Positions 9,545 through 17,928 of a DNA stretch of 44,178 nt are shown here, one piece after another. The notes below the pieces were generated by a model, which had not been told where the DNA came from, made no database searches, and was given only the letters and a program-made list of their open reading frames with translations. The stretch is taken from positions 1-44,178 of the forward strand of contig JAJPHY010000150.1 in the NCBI GenBank assembly GCA_021325015.1, given 5' to 3'. Both the position numbers and the translations under genes were made by a program. How positions within the stretch are numbered: the stretch's first letter is position 1; every line of letters starts with the position of its first letter. Origin of the DNA: Actinomycetota bacterium (GTDB lineage: Bacteria; Actinomycetota; UBA4738; HRBIN12).

Positions 9545-10317
9545 GTGAGCAGCACCCCGCCGTTCACGCCGATGGTCTGCCCGGTGACGTAGGCCGCGTC
9601 GTCGGAGACCAACCAGGCGACGGTTCCCGCGACGTCGTCGCCCGTTCCATGACGGCCCAGCGGGATCGTGCGTCTGATCGCTTCAAGCTCCTCCTCGAAG
9701 GTGGTGCCCCGCTCGTCGGCGCGGGCGCGGACGTAGTCGAAGTGCATCTGGGTTCGCATGTTCCCGGGAGAGACCGTGTTCACGCGAACGCCTAGGGAGG
9801 CAAGCTCGAGCGCGAGCACCTGAGTGAGCAGCGCAACCCCGGCCTTCGACGAAGCGTAGGCGCAATCCCCGGCCACGGCCTGCTGTCCGAGAATCGAGCT
9901 CGTGTTCACGATCGCGCACCCTTTGCCCTGGCGAGCGAACTGACGCGCGACCGAACGCGACATGAGGAACGTGCCCACCAGGTTCACCTCAATCACCCGG
10001 CGGAACTCGGCCGCCGACGTCTCGGTGACCGGTGTCCCTGGGCCGCCGACACCCGCGAGGTTGACCAGCACGTCGATACCGCCGAACGCCGACACCGTTG
10101 CCGAAACGGCGGCGTCGCAGAAGCGCTCGTCCGTGACGTCCCCGACTAACGTGAGCACCCGGGCGCCTTCATGCAAGGACCGCAGGCGATCCGCCGTCTC
10201 GTGAACGGCGGCCGAGACGTCCACCAGCGTAACGGGCGAGCCGTCGCGGACGAGCCGCTCGGCGACCCGGGCCCCGAGCCCCCCGGCAGCCCCGGTCACG
10301 ATCGAGCGTCGCCTCAC
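9541..10317 (-). CDS. SDR family NAD(P)-dependent oxidoreductase
   Basis: SIVTGAAGGLGARVAERLV, VNLAGVGG, YASSKAGVALL; GTG start at 10317 overlaps the upstream gene's stop. Confidence 0.93.
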   Translation of the reverse strand: MRRRSIVTGAAGGLGARVAERLVRDGSPVTLVDVSAAVHETADRLRSLHEGARVLTLVGDVTDERFCDAAVSATVSAFGGIDVLVNLAGVGGPGTPVTETSAAEFRRVIEVNLVGTFLMSRSVARQFARQGKGCAIVNTSSILGQQAVAGDCAYASSKAGVALLTQVLALELASLGVRVNTVSPGNMRTQMHFDYVRARADERGTTFEEELEAIRRTIPLGRHGTGDDVAGTVAWLVSDDAAYVTGQTIGVNGGVLLT

Positions 10318-11096
10318 GGGACCCGCTCCGCGATCTCGGCGCAGGTGGCAACCCAGACGTCGTCGTGGCCGGTCACCCACTCCAGCATGTGTTCGAGAAG
10401 GGCCAGCCGGTATGGGCGGCCCATGATCTGGGGGTGCATCGTGAGCACGTACGCCCCGCCGAGCCTGCGGTAGCCGAGAAACTCCGCCTCCCAGATCGCC
10501 CCCACTTCGTCCGCGGTGGAGATCTTCTTGGTCCAGGTCGCGCCGTCGAACCAGAAGTGCGCGGCGTCGTCGAGGATCCAATGAATCGGGATCTCAACCA
10601 GTCCGGACCGCTTGTGACGGTACGGGCGCAGGTCGTCCATGAGATTCGACGAGTAGCGAAAGCCGCGAGCCTGCAGCAGCTCCTCGGTGCTCGCGCTGAA
10701 GTCCCAGGAGGGGGACCGGTACCCCACGATCTCGGTCCCGAAGGAACGAAGGACCTCCAGTCCCTTCGTCAGCTCGGCCTCCTCCTCGTCGGGGGCGAGC
10801 GCGGTCGGCGACGTGTGCGTGTAGCCGTGGTGCGCGAGCTCGTGGCCTGCGGCCACGATCTCGTTCACCCGCTCGGGGTGCCGCTCGGCCACGCGGCCGG
10901 GGACGAAGAAGGTCGCCCGCACGCCGAACCTCTCGAGTGCTTCCAGGATCAGAGGCACGGCAACCTTGGCCCCGTACGTTCCCTGGGAGAGGACCCCCGG
11001 CTTCGAGGCGTTCGCGGGGTCCTCTCCGATCCACACCTCCTCGGCGTCGAAGTCGAACGTGAAGGCTGCGGCAGCTCGCTTCCCTTCGGGCCACAC
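10314..11096 (-). CDS. Polysaccharide deacetylase family protein (NodB fold; imidase/allantoinase-like subgroup possible)
   Basis: AAAFTFDFDAEEVW, LERFGVRATFFVPGRVAERHPERVNEIVAAGHELAHHGYTH; TMHPQIMGRPYR near C-terminus. Confidence 0.88.
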   Translation of the reverse strand: MWPEGKRAAAAFTFDFDAEEVWIGEDPANASKPGVLSQGTYGAKVAVPLILEALERFGVRATFFVPGRVAERHPERVNEIVAAGHELAHHGYTHTSPTALAPDEEEAELTKGLEVLRSFGTEIVGYRSPSWDFSASTEELLQARGFRYSSNLMDDLRPYRHKRSGLVEIPIHWILDDAAHFWFDGATWTKKISTADEVGAIWEAEFLGYRRLGGAYVLTMHPQIMGRPYRLALLEHMLEWVTGHDDVWVATCAEIAERVP

Positions 11097-11153
11097 GTAC
11101 GAACCCCCGTCTCCGTTGAGCCTCGTGACGATAGGTGCGGGTCCTCGGCGTCA

Positions 11154-11172
11154 GCATCCGTCATTTGACGGA
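11154..11172. promoter_or_regulatory. Second copy of candidate operator (GCATCCGTCATTTGACGGA)
   Basis: Same dyad TCCGTCA-NN-TGACGGA as at 4724-4739 (reverse complement orientation of the AA/TT centre); 61-76 bp upstream of the deacetylase start. Confidence 0.8.
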
Positions 11173-11225
11173 GGGCCCGAACTGGCGCATCGAGCGTATC
11201 GGAGGGGTCGGCTCTCGTGGGTCGC

Positions 11226-12719
11226 TCAGCCGTCCTCGGCACCCGATTCCCCATCGGGCAGCCAGAACTCGACCCGCGTGCCCGAGGCCGGTGCACCGGA
11301 GACCTTCAGCCAGCCACCGCATGACTCCGCTCGCTCGCGCATGCTCTCCAGCCCGAGATGCCCCGCGCGCGCGGATCGGTCCGGCCCCAAGCCCTTGCCG
11401 TCGTCGCTCACGTGCACCAGCATCCCCCCGCGCGAGCGCTCGAGAGTCACGTGAACGGAGCGGGCCTCCGCGTGCTTGGCGACGTTCCGGAGGGCCTCTT
11501 GCAGGATCCGGAAGCAGGTCGTGCGCGCCGGCTCGGCCGGCTCGGCCTGCAGCCGGTTCTTCAGGCTCGCCTCAACCCCCGTGTCACGGTGGAGATCGTC
11601 GAGCAGTCCTCGCACGGCGTCGGCGAGCCCTCCGCGTTCGAGGCTCGGCGGCACGAGCTCGAACAGGAGCGTGCGAAGCTCCCGCGTGACGGATTCGGTC
11701 ATGCGCCCGAGCTCCTCGACCGCGGCGACGAGCTCGGAGTCGTCCAAGCGGCTGCGGAGCATCTCAAGCCGGAGTCCCATGGCGACGGCCTTCTGCACGG
11801 GGCCGTCGTGCACTTCGCCGGCGATGCGCCGGTGCTCCTGCTCCCGGGCCTCCACCACGCGCGCGAGCAGGCGCTTGCGGTCCTCGTCGGTCTCCCGGAG
11901 CGCCGAGACGGTCATGCGCAGCACCTGCTCGACCTCCTTGTGGGCGGTGACGTCGACCATCACCCCCTGCCAGAGCTCCGGAGTCGAGGGCACGGGGACG
12001 GCCTCGTCGCGAATCCACACGACGCGCCCGTCGCGAGCGAGCACGCGATACTCGCACCGGAACGGTCGCCCCTCTCGCTGGCACGCCGCCTCCTCCTGGA
12101 GCACCCGATCCCGGTCCTCGGCGTGCAGGTGCGTGGTGAGGGCGTTCTCCTGCATCATCCACTCCTCAGGCGAGTACCCGAGCACGTCGTGGATCCTCGG
12201 GCTCACGTAGAGCCACTGACCCGTCGGGCCGAGGCCCGCCACGTAGACGATGCAGGGGATCTGCTCGACGAGCGTCCGGTACTTCTGCTCGGCTTGCCGG
12301 AGCTCGCGCTCGACCAGCCGGCGCTCGGTGATGTCGATCGCGAAGCCGACGGCGCCCACGATCTGGCCATCCGGCTGCACCTGCGGCACCACGCGCGACA
12401 GAAACGTCCGGTCCATCCAGTCGAGCTCGTAGGTCGCCGCCCGCCCTTGCAACGCGCGCAGGTGAGCGTCGATCGGTGTGAACGTGGCGTCGTCAGTCCC
12501 GAAGAACTCGAAGAGCGTCCGGCCGACGTTCTCGCCGGACTTGGATCCCAGGCCGGCAAGCGCCCCGCCCTCGGACAGCGTGAACCGCAGGTCTCGATCG
12601 ACCGCCCAGATCACCGCGGGCATCTGCCCGATGAGCGTCGGAAAGCGGTCGCCCTCGCGCGGTGCCGAACCGCCCTCGAGCGTCTCTCGGGCCGCGCGAA
12701 CGCCCTCCCCCCCGGCCAT
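11226..12719 (-). CDS. PAS-domain sensor histidine kinase (HisKA_3/NarL-partner type)
   Basis: Two PAS-like regions, H-box EHRRIAGEVHDGPVQKAVAMGLRLEML, HATPase motif VSDDGKGLG...GHLGLESMRERAE. Confidence 0.9.
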   Translation of the reverse strand: MAGGEGVRAARETLEGGSAPREGDRFPTLIGQMPAVIWAVDRDLRFTLSEGGALAGLGSKSGENVGRTLFEFFGTDDATFTPIDAHLRALQGRAATYELDWMDRTFLSRVVPQVQPDGQIVGAVGFAIDITERRLVERELRQAEQKYRTLVEQIPCIVYVAGLGPTGQWLYVSPRIHDVLGYSPEEWMMQENALTTHLHAEDRDRVLQEEAACQREGRPFRCEYRVLARDGRVVWIRDEAVPVPSTPELWQGVMVDVTAHKEVEQVLRMTVSALRETDEDRKRLLARVVEAREQEHRRIAGEVHDGPVQKAVAMGLRLEMLRSRLDDSELVAAVEELGRMTESVTRELRTLLFELVPPSLERGGLADAVRGLLDDLHRDTGVEASLKNRLQAEPAEPARTTCFRILQEALRNVAKHAEARSVHVTLERSRGGMLVHVSDDGKGLGPDRSARAGHLGLESMRERAESCGGWLKVSGAPASGTRVEFWLPDGESGAEDG

Positions 12720-12860
12720 CTCACCCCCTCGTCGACGACTCGACGCGCGCTCCGATACCTAACGGGTGTATCTCGACCTTGAGCGATGTATCGGCACGCC
12801 GGGGGGAAAGGTGAGCGGTCCCTTCGAGCGGTCCGGGTTCGCCCGGGCGGCGGTCCGGGC

Positions 12861-14570
12861 TCAGGCCTCGGCGACCCCGCTGCCCGGAAGCCAGGCCTCG
12901 ACGGTCGTTCCCGCCCCGGGCCGGCTCTCGATCCGGCTCCAGCCGCCCACCATCTCCGCCCGCTCGCGGATGGAGGTGATGCCGAGATGTCCCGGCCGTC
13001 CGTTGCGCAGAATCTCGGGATCCATGCCGACCCCGTCGTCGCGGACGCGAAGGAAGAGCCCTCCCTCTCGCTCCTCGAGAAGCACGTCGACGCGGCTTGC
13101 CTCGGCATGGCGCTGCACGTTCGACAGGGCCTCTACCGCGATTCGGTAGGCGACCGTCCGGATCCCGTCGGGAGGCTCAGAGATCAGACGGTCCTCGACC
13201 CGGCAGTCGCGGAGCTCGCCCTTGGACAGGTCGACGAACTCCCGAACCGCGGCCACCAGTCCACCGGCGTCGAGCGAAGGAGGACGGAGGTCGAACATCA
13301 TGTGCCGGAGGTGATCGATCGCGAGGCGGACGACGTCTTGGAGTCCGTCGACGATCTCGATCTGTTCGGGATCCGACAGGCTCCGCCGGAGGAGCTGGAG
13401 GCGGAGCCCGACGGCGGTGATCTTCTGAACGGGGTCGTCGTGAATCGCCTCCGCGATCCTGCGCCGCTCGACCTCCTCCGCCGAGACCAGCACCTGGAGC
13501 AGCCGTTGCCGCTCCATGTCGGTGCGCCGCAACAGCTCGAAGCTCTCACGGAGCTCCTCGTCGGCCCTCGTACGGGCCGTGATGTCGAACAACGCGCCCT
13601 GCCAGTAACGCGGCCTCCCATCCGGGTCGTCGACGCGGACGGACTCTTCCTGGATCCAGAGCGTCCGGCCGTCCTTCGCGACGGCTCGGTACTCGGCGCT
13701 GAAAGGGGTGCCCTGCTCGTCCGCCCGGAGGCCGAGCTTGATGATCCGCTCGCGATCGTCCGGGTGCAGGATGCGGTCTGCCCAAAGCGACGGATCTCCC
13801 AGCCACTCCTCGACCGTGTATCCGAGGATGGTCTGCAGCTTGGGGCTTACGTAGAGGGGCCGGATGTCGTCGGGTCCGGGCCCGGTGATCTCGTCGATGT
13901 ACGTGATGGCCGGGAGGCGTTCGACCAGCGTTCGATACCTGGTCTCTGCGTCTCGCGCCTCGCGGACCAGCTCGCCCAGGCGGCCGTGGAAGTCGAGCAG
14001 CAACGCAAGCACGAGCCCCACGGTCGAGATGCCTCCCGCGGTCCGGATCCCGGACACGAACTCCGCAGGAAGCTCTGGCCCGACCGAGACCAGCCGCGCG
14101 ACCAAGAGGGTGGTCGCGGTCCATGCGAAACAGGCCCCGAAGATCGTCCAGTGTCGGGCTTGGCCCGCGTACAGGACCGAGGTGAGGGAGATGAGCAGGG
14201 AGACGCTCACTGGAACGAGCGCGATATCGGGCATCGCGAGCGTGACCACCGTTCCCATCACCAACAGTGAACCCCACAGCATGGTGAGCGCCGAGCGCGA
14301 ACGCCCCAGGTCGACCAGACGTCGACCGATCAAACAGGCGACGCCGGTGGCGGCGGTCGCGGACGCGGTCGCGATCAGCCAGCCGCTGTGGAGCGCCACG
14401 GCGCCTGCGGTGCCGCTGGTCGCGAAGCCGAAGGCAAGGAGTCCGATCCACCCGAGCAGGCGGTGGAGGTTTCGATCGGACACACCCTCCGGTACCTCGA
14501 CGTCCCGGATGCGCTCGACCACCTGAACGGACTCGCCCGCCCCATGCGGACGGTCGAGCGGAACGGTCAT
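12861..14570 (-). CDS. Membrane PAS sensor histidine kinase (HisKA_3 type)
   Basis: N-terminal hydrophobic segments, PAS, H-box ERRRIAEAIHDDPVQKITAVGLRLQLLR, VRDDGVGMD...GHLGITSIRERAEMVGG. Confidence 0.9.
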   Translation of the reverse strand: MTVPLDRPHGAGESVQVVERIRDVEVPEGVSDRNLHRLLGWIGLLAFGFATSGTAGAVALHSGWLIATASATAATGVACLIGRRLVDLGRSRSALTMLWGSLLVMGTVVTLAMPDIALVPVSVSLLISLTSVLYAGQARHWTIFGACFAWTATTLLVARLVSVGPELPAEFVSGIRTAGGISTVGLVLALLLDFHGRLGELVREARDAETRYRTLVERLPAITYIDEITGPGPDDIRPLYVSPKLQTILGYTVEEWLGDPSLWADRILHPDDRERIIKLGLRADEQGTPFSAEYRAVAKDGRTLWIQEESVRVDDPDGRPRYWQGALFDITARTRADEELRESFELLRRTDMERQRLLQVLVSAEEVERRRIAEAIHDDPVQKITAVGLRLQLLRRSLSDPEQIEIVDGLQDVVRLAIDHLRHMMFDLRPPSLDAGGLVAAVREFVDLSKGELRDCRVEDRLISEPPDGIRTVAYRIAVEALSNVQRHAEASRVDVLLEEREGGLFLRVRDDGVGMDPEILRNGRPGHLGITSIRERAEMVGGWSRIESRPGAGTTVEAWLPGSGVAEA

Positions 14571-14712
14571 GGCCGGGCTCCTCCTCGCTCGGACGAACCA
14601 TCCATGGCATCGGCGGGGTGCGCGGTCGCCTGTAGCTCACGGGATCCTTGCTCTCGGGGTTGCGGTCGCAGGCGAAGTGTCGATGGGCCGGGCCCCCGGG
14701 GCACATGCGATA

Positions 14713-14897
14713 TGGTCGGGTCGATGGCCGGGACGGAGGCCCCGCACGGGCTGGACGACTTGTCGGACGAGGAGCGGGCCGTGCTCGAGCGGGTGGTCGA
14801 TGTCCTACGGCGCCTGCGGTTCGGCACCGTCCTGCTCGTGGTTCAGGACGGCAAGGTCGTCCAGATCGAGATGGCGGAGAAGATCCGGCTGCGATAG
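14713..14897 (+). CDS. YezD/DUF2292 family small protein
   Basis: 60-aa product LDDLSDEERAVLERVVDVLRRLRFGTVLLVVQDGKVVQIEMAEKIRLR; the (F)GTVxLVVQDGKVVQIEKxEKIRL pattern is YezD-like; lies directly before sulfate transport genes. Confidence 0.75.
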
Positions 14898-14982
14898 CAA
14901 CGCGCGCCCTGGGTTGGAGGCTCCGAGGCTCGGTGCCTTGACGAGGCCGGGCCTGAGCGGGTAGCGTGAAGCCCGCTCGGCC

Positions 14983-15049
14983 GACCGGACGACCGGAGGC
15001 CGGGGTCCCATCGGAAGCGATTGCCTTTCGATTGACCGGACAACCGGAG
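14983..15049. repeat. Direct repeat pair GACCGGACGACCGGAG (14983-14998) / GACCGGACAACCGGAG (15034-15049)
   Basis: 15/16 identical, 51-bp periodicity, in the leader of the sulfate transport operon; each copy contains CCGG-AC(G/A)A-CCGG. Confidence 0.65.
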
Positions 15050-15095
15050 ATCGAGGCTCACTCGGTCATGCCCGAGAACCCGGACCATCGAAAGG
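15024..15095 (+). promoter_or_regulatory. Candidate structured 5' leader sequestering the Shine-Dalgarno of the sulfate-binding protein gene
   Basis: CCTTTCGATTGACCGG (15024-15039) pairs 14/16 with CCGGACCATCGAAAGG (15080-15095), covering the GAAAGGAG SD before ATG 15103; internal hairpin CTCGG-TCATGC-CCGAG at 15061-15076. Confidence 0.45.
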
Positions 15096-15102
15096 AGCCG
15101 AG

Positions 15103-16185
15103 ATGCGGCCTCGCCCATTCCGGTCGGTATCCCGCCTGATCGTCGCTCTGGTTCCGCTCGCCCTCGTCGCCTCGGCGTGCGGCGGCGGATCCTCGCCCGG
15201 ATCGAACACCTCCCGCGGTCCGTGCACGCCGGCCAAGACGCCGGTCATCAACTTCGCCGCCTACAGCACGCCCCGCGAGGTCTACGGCCAGGTCATCCCC
15301 GCCTTCCAGTCCATGTGGAAGGAGGAGCACGACGGGCAGTCGGTGATCTTCCAGGAGTCCTATGCCGGCTCCACGACGCAGGCGCAGAACGTCATCGCCG
15401 GCTACCCCGCGGACGTCGTGGCGCTGTCGCTCGCACCCGATGTGGACGCGATCAAGGATGCGGGCCTGATCACGCACGACTGGACGCAGGCGCCCGACGG
15501 CGGCATGGTCTCGACCTCGGTCGTGGTCTTCGACGTCCGGCCCGGCAACCCGCTCGGCATCAAGGACTACGACGACCTGACCAAGCCGGGCGTTCAGATC
15601 CTCACCCCCGACCCCGCACAGAGCGGCGGTGCGCGCTGGAACCTCGTGGCGGCCTGGGGCGCGGCCCTCCGCGGGTACGCCGGCGTGCGGAAGGGCGACG
15701 AGGCCGGGGCGGCCGAGCTCCTCAAGGGGATTTTCGAGAACGTGCTCACGCTCGACAAGAGCGCCCGAGACTCGATCCAGAACTTCGAGTCCGGCAACGG
15801 CAACGTCGCGATCACCTACGAAAACGAGGTCAAGACCGCGCAGGAGGCGGGCCTTCCGGATGAGGCCGTGTACCCGCCGTCCACCGTCCTCATCCAGAAC
15901 CCGGTCGCAGTGGTGGACAAGAACGCCGAGGCGCACTGCGTGCTCGACATCGCCAACGCGTTCGTCGATTTCCTGCACACTCCCGAGGTCAAGCAGATGT
16001 ACCTGGAGGCCGGGTACCGGTCGACCGATCTCGCGCTCGCGAAGAAGGGCGATCCCAAGCTCGGCTACCCGCCGATCGGGGATCTGTTCACGGTCGACGA
16101 CTTGGGCGGCTGGCCGGCGCTCGACCAGAAGCTGTTCGGCCCCGACGGGATCGCGACGACGGCCCTCGCCGAGGCCCAGGGCTGA
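15103..16185 (+). CDS. sbp: Sulfate ABC transporter substrate-binding lipoprotein
   Basis: Lipobox VASACGGG; INFAAYSTPREVYGQVIPAFQSMW, FQESYAGSTTQAQNVIAGYPADVVALSLAPDVD typical of CysP/Sbp. Confidence 0.92.
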   Translation: MRPRPFRSVSRLIVALVPLALVASACGGGSSPGSNTSRGPCTPAKTPVINFAAYSTPREVYGQVIPAFQSMWKEEHDGQSVIFQESYAGSTTQAQNVIAGYPADVVALSLAPDVDAIKDAGLITHDWTQAPDGGMVSTSVVVFDVRPGNPLGIKDYDDLTKPGVQILTPDPAQSGGARWNLVAAWGAALRGYAGVRKGDEAGAAELLKGIFENVLTLDKSARDSIQNFESGNGNVAITYENEVKTAQEAGLPDEAVYPPSTVLIQNPVAVVDKNAEAHCVLDIANAFVDFLHTPEVKQMYLEAGYRSTDLALAKKGDPKLGYPPIGDLFTVDDLGGWPALDQKLFGPDGIATTALAEAQG

Positions 16186-16198
16186 GCCGAGATCGACG

Positions 16199-17059
16199 AT
16201 GGTGAGCGCCGCGCGGGCGACCGGACGGAGGTGGTCCCTCTCCTCGCGGGCGGCCGCGCGACTTCGGCACCGGAGCCTGCGCGCCGCCGCCGTCGTGTAC
16301 TTGGGGTTGATGATTGCGCTTCCCGCGGCGGTCGTGATCGACGAGGGCTTCGCCCGCGGCCTCAGCGACCTTCGGGACGGGCTGGCCTACCCCGGCGCGG
16401 CGGAGGCCGTCTGGTTGACGCTGGCCACGTCGACGGCGGCGGCGGTGGTCAACGCGGTGTTCGGAACGATCATCGCCTACGTGCTCGTGCGGTTCCGCTT
16501 CCCGGGCCGCCGGCTGCTCGGGGCTCTCGTGGACCTCCCGCTCGCCATCCCGACGCTCGTGACCGGCGTGATGCTCGTCGCGCTCTACGGTCCCGCGTCG
16601 CCGATCGGGCGGGCCCTCGAAGGGGCGGGGATCGAGGTGGCGTTCGCCCGGCTCGGGATCCTGCTGGCGCTCCTCGTCGTGACCCTTCCGTTCGTCGTTC
16701 GAGCCGTCCAGCCCGTGCTCCTCGAGCTCGACCCGGCCGAGGAGGAGGCGGCCGAGACCCTCGGCGCCAGCGGCTGGACGACGTTTCGCCGGATCGTGCT
16801 CCCGGCGATCCGCCCCGCGATCGCGGCGGGGGCGCTTCTCGTGTTCGCGCGCTCGCTCGGAGAGTTCGGGAGCGTCGTGATCGTCTCCGGCAACATCACC
16901 GGACGAACCCTGACCGCGCCGGTCCTGATCTTCCAGCTCGCGTCCCAGTTCAAGCCCGAGCAGGCGGCGGCCGTCGCCTCGGTTCTGTTCGCGATCTCCT
17001 TCGGCACGGTGTTGATCACCACGCGACTCGCGCGCGGGCGAAGAGGGGGACAGCCGTGA
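16199..17059 (+). CDS. cysT: Sulfate ABC transporter permease CysT/CysU
   Basis: DLPLAIPTLVTGVMLVALYG, EEEAAETLGASGWTTFRRIVLPAIRPAI, LGEFGSVVIVSGN. Confidence 0.93.
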   Translation: MVSAARATGRRWSLSSRAAARLRHRSLRAAAVVYLGLMIALPAAVVIDEGFARGLSDLRDGLAYPGAAEAVWLTLATSTAAAVVNAVFGTIIAYVLVRFRFPGRRLLGALVDLPLAIPTLVTGVMLVALYGPASPIGRALEGAGIEVAFARLGILLALLVVTLPFVVRAVQPVLLELDPAEEEAAETLGASGWTTFRRIVLPAIRPAIAAGALLVFARSLGEFGSVVIVSGNITGRTLTAPVLIFQLASQFKPEQAAAVASVLFAISFGTVLITTRLARGRRGGQP

Positions 17060-17928
17060 GCGCCGGGTTCGCCATCCGGCGGGGCGGCGATCGGGACGCG
17101 ATGTTTCGCAGGCGGCGCCGCGCTGCCGTGCTGCGCGGGATGCTGGTCGCGCTCTGCGTGCTGTACCTCGCGGTGCTCCTCCTCGCGCCGCTCGCCGGCG
17201 TCGTCTGGCAGGCGCTCCGGCCCGGGTGGCGGGTCCTGGGCGACACGTTCACCCGATCCGATGTGGTGCACGCCTTCACCCTGACCGCCGTGATCGCGCT
17301 GATCACCGTGGCCGTCACCACCGCGTTCGGCGTGGTCGTCGCGTGGGTGCTGGTACGGCAGCGCTTCCGCGGCCGGGCGTTCCTGAACGCCCTGGTCGAT
17401 CTGCCGTTCGCGCTCTCGCCCGTGACGGTCGGCCTGGCCTGCGTGCTGCTGTTCGGGCGGGGCGGGTGGTTCCACGACTTCTTCGCCGCGCGCGGGATCC
17501 AGATCATCTTCGCCCTGCCATCGATGGTCCTCGTGACGATCTTCATCAGCGTCCCGTTCACGATCCGCGAAGTGCAGCCCGTGCTCGAGGAGATCGGAGT
17601 CGAGGAAGAGGACGCGGCCCGGACGCTCGGTGCCTCGGTGATGCAGACGTTCCTCCGGGTCACGCTCCCGAACATCCGGCGGGGCCTTCTCTACGGGATC
17701 GCGCTGTCCGCCGCGCGTGCGATCGGCGAGATCGGTGCGGTGCTGGTGGTCAGCGGACTCATCCAGGGCCGTACCGAGACCGCGACGCTCTACATCTACC
17801 GGGCGATGGAGGAGCGGCAAACGGCCTCGGCGTACGTCGTGGCCCTCACCCTTGCCGGCGTGTCGGTCCTGATCCTCGCGGCGATCGAGTGGGTCAAGCG
17901 CAAGCGGACCAGGGAGGACGAAGCATGA
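17056..17928 (+). CDS. cysW: Sulfate ABC transporter permease CysW
   Basis: VDLPFALSPVTVGLACVLLFGRGGWF, EEEDAARTLGASVMQTFLRVTLPNIR, IGEIGAVLVVSG. Confidence 0.93.
   Translation: MSAGFAIRRGGDRDAMFRRRRRAAVLRGMLVALCVLYLAVLLLAPLAGVVWQALRPGWRVLGDTFTRSDVVHAFTLTAVIALITVAVTTAFGVVVAWVLVRQRFRGRAFLNALVDLPFALSPVTVGLACVLLFGRGGWFHDFFAARGIQIIFALPSMVLVTIFISVPFTIREVQPVLEEIGVEEEDAARTLGASVMQTFLRVTLPNIRRGLLYGIALSAARAIGEIGAVLVVSGLIQGRTETATLYIYRAMEERQTASAYVVALTLAGVSVLILAAIEWVKRKRTREDEA

Noticed and set aside
15068-15139. Upstream ORF (ATGCCCGAGAACCCG...) overlapping the sbp start as a cysteine-attenuation leader peptide
   Set aside because: Translation MPENPDHRKEPRCGLAHSGRYPA has a single Cys and no good RBS; insufficient for an attenuator claim.
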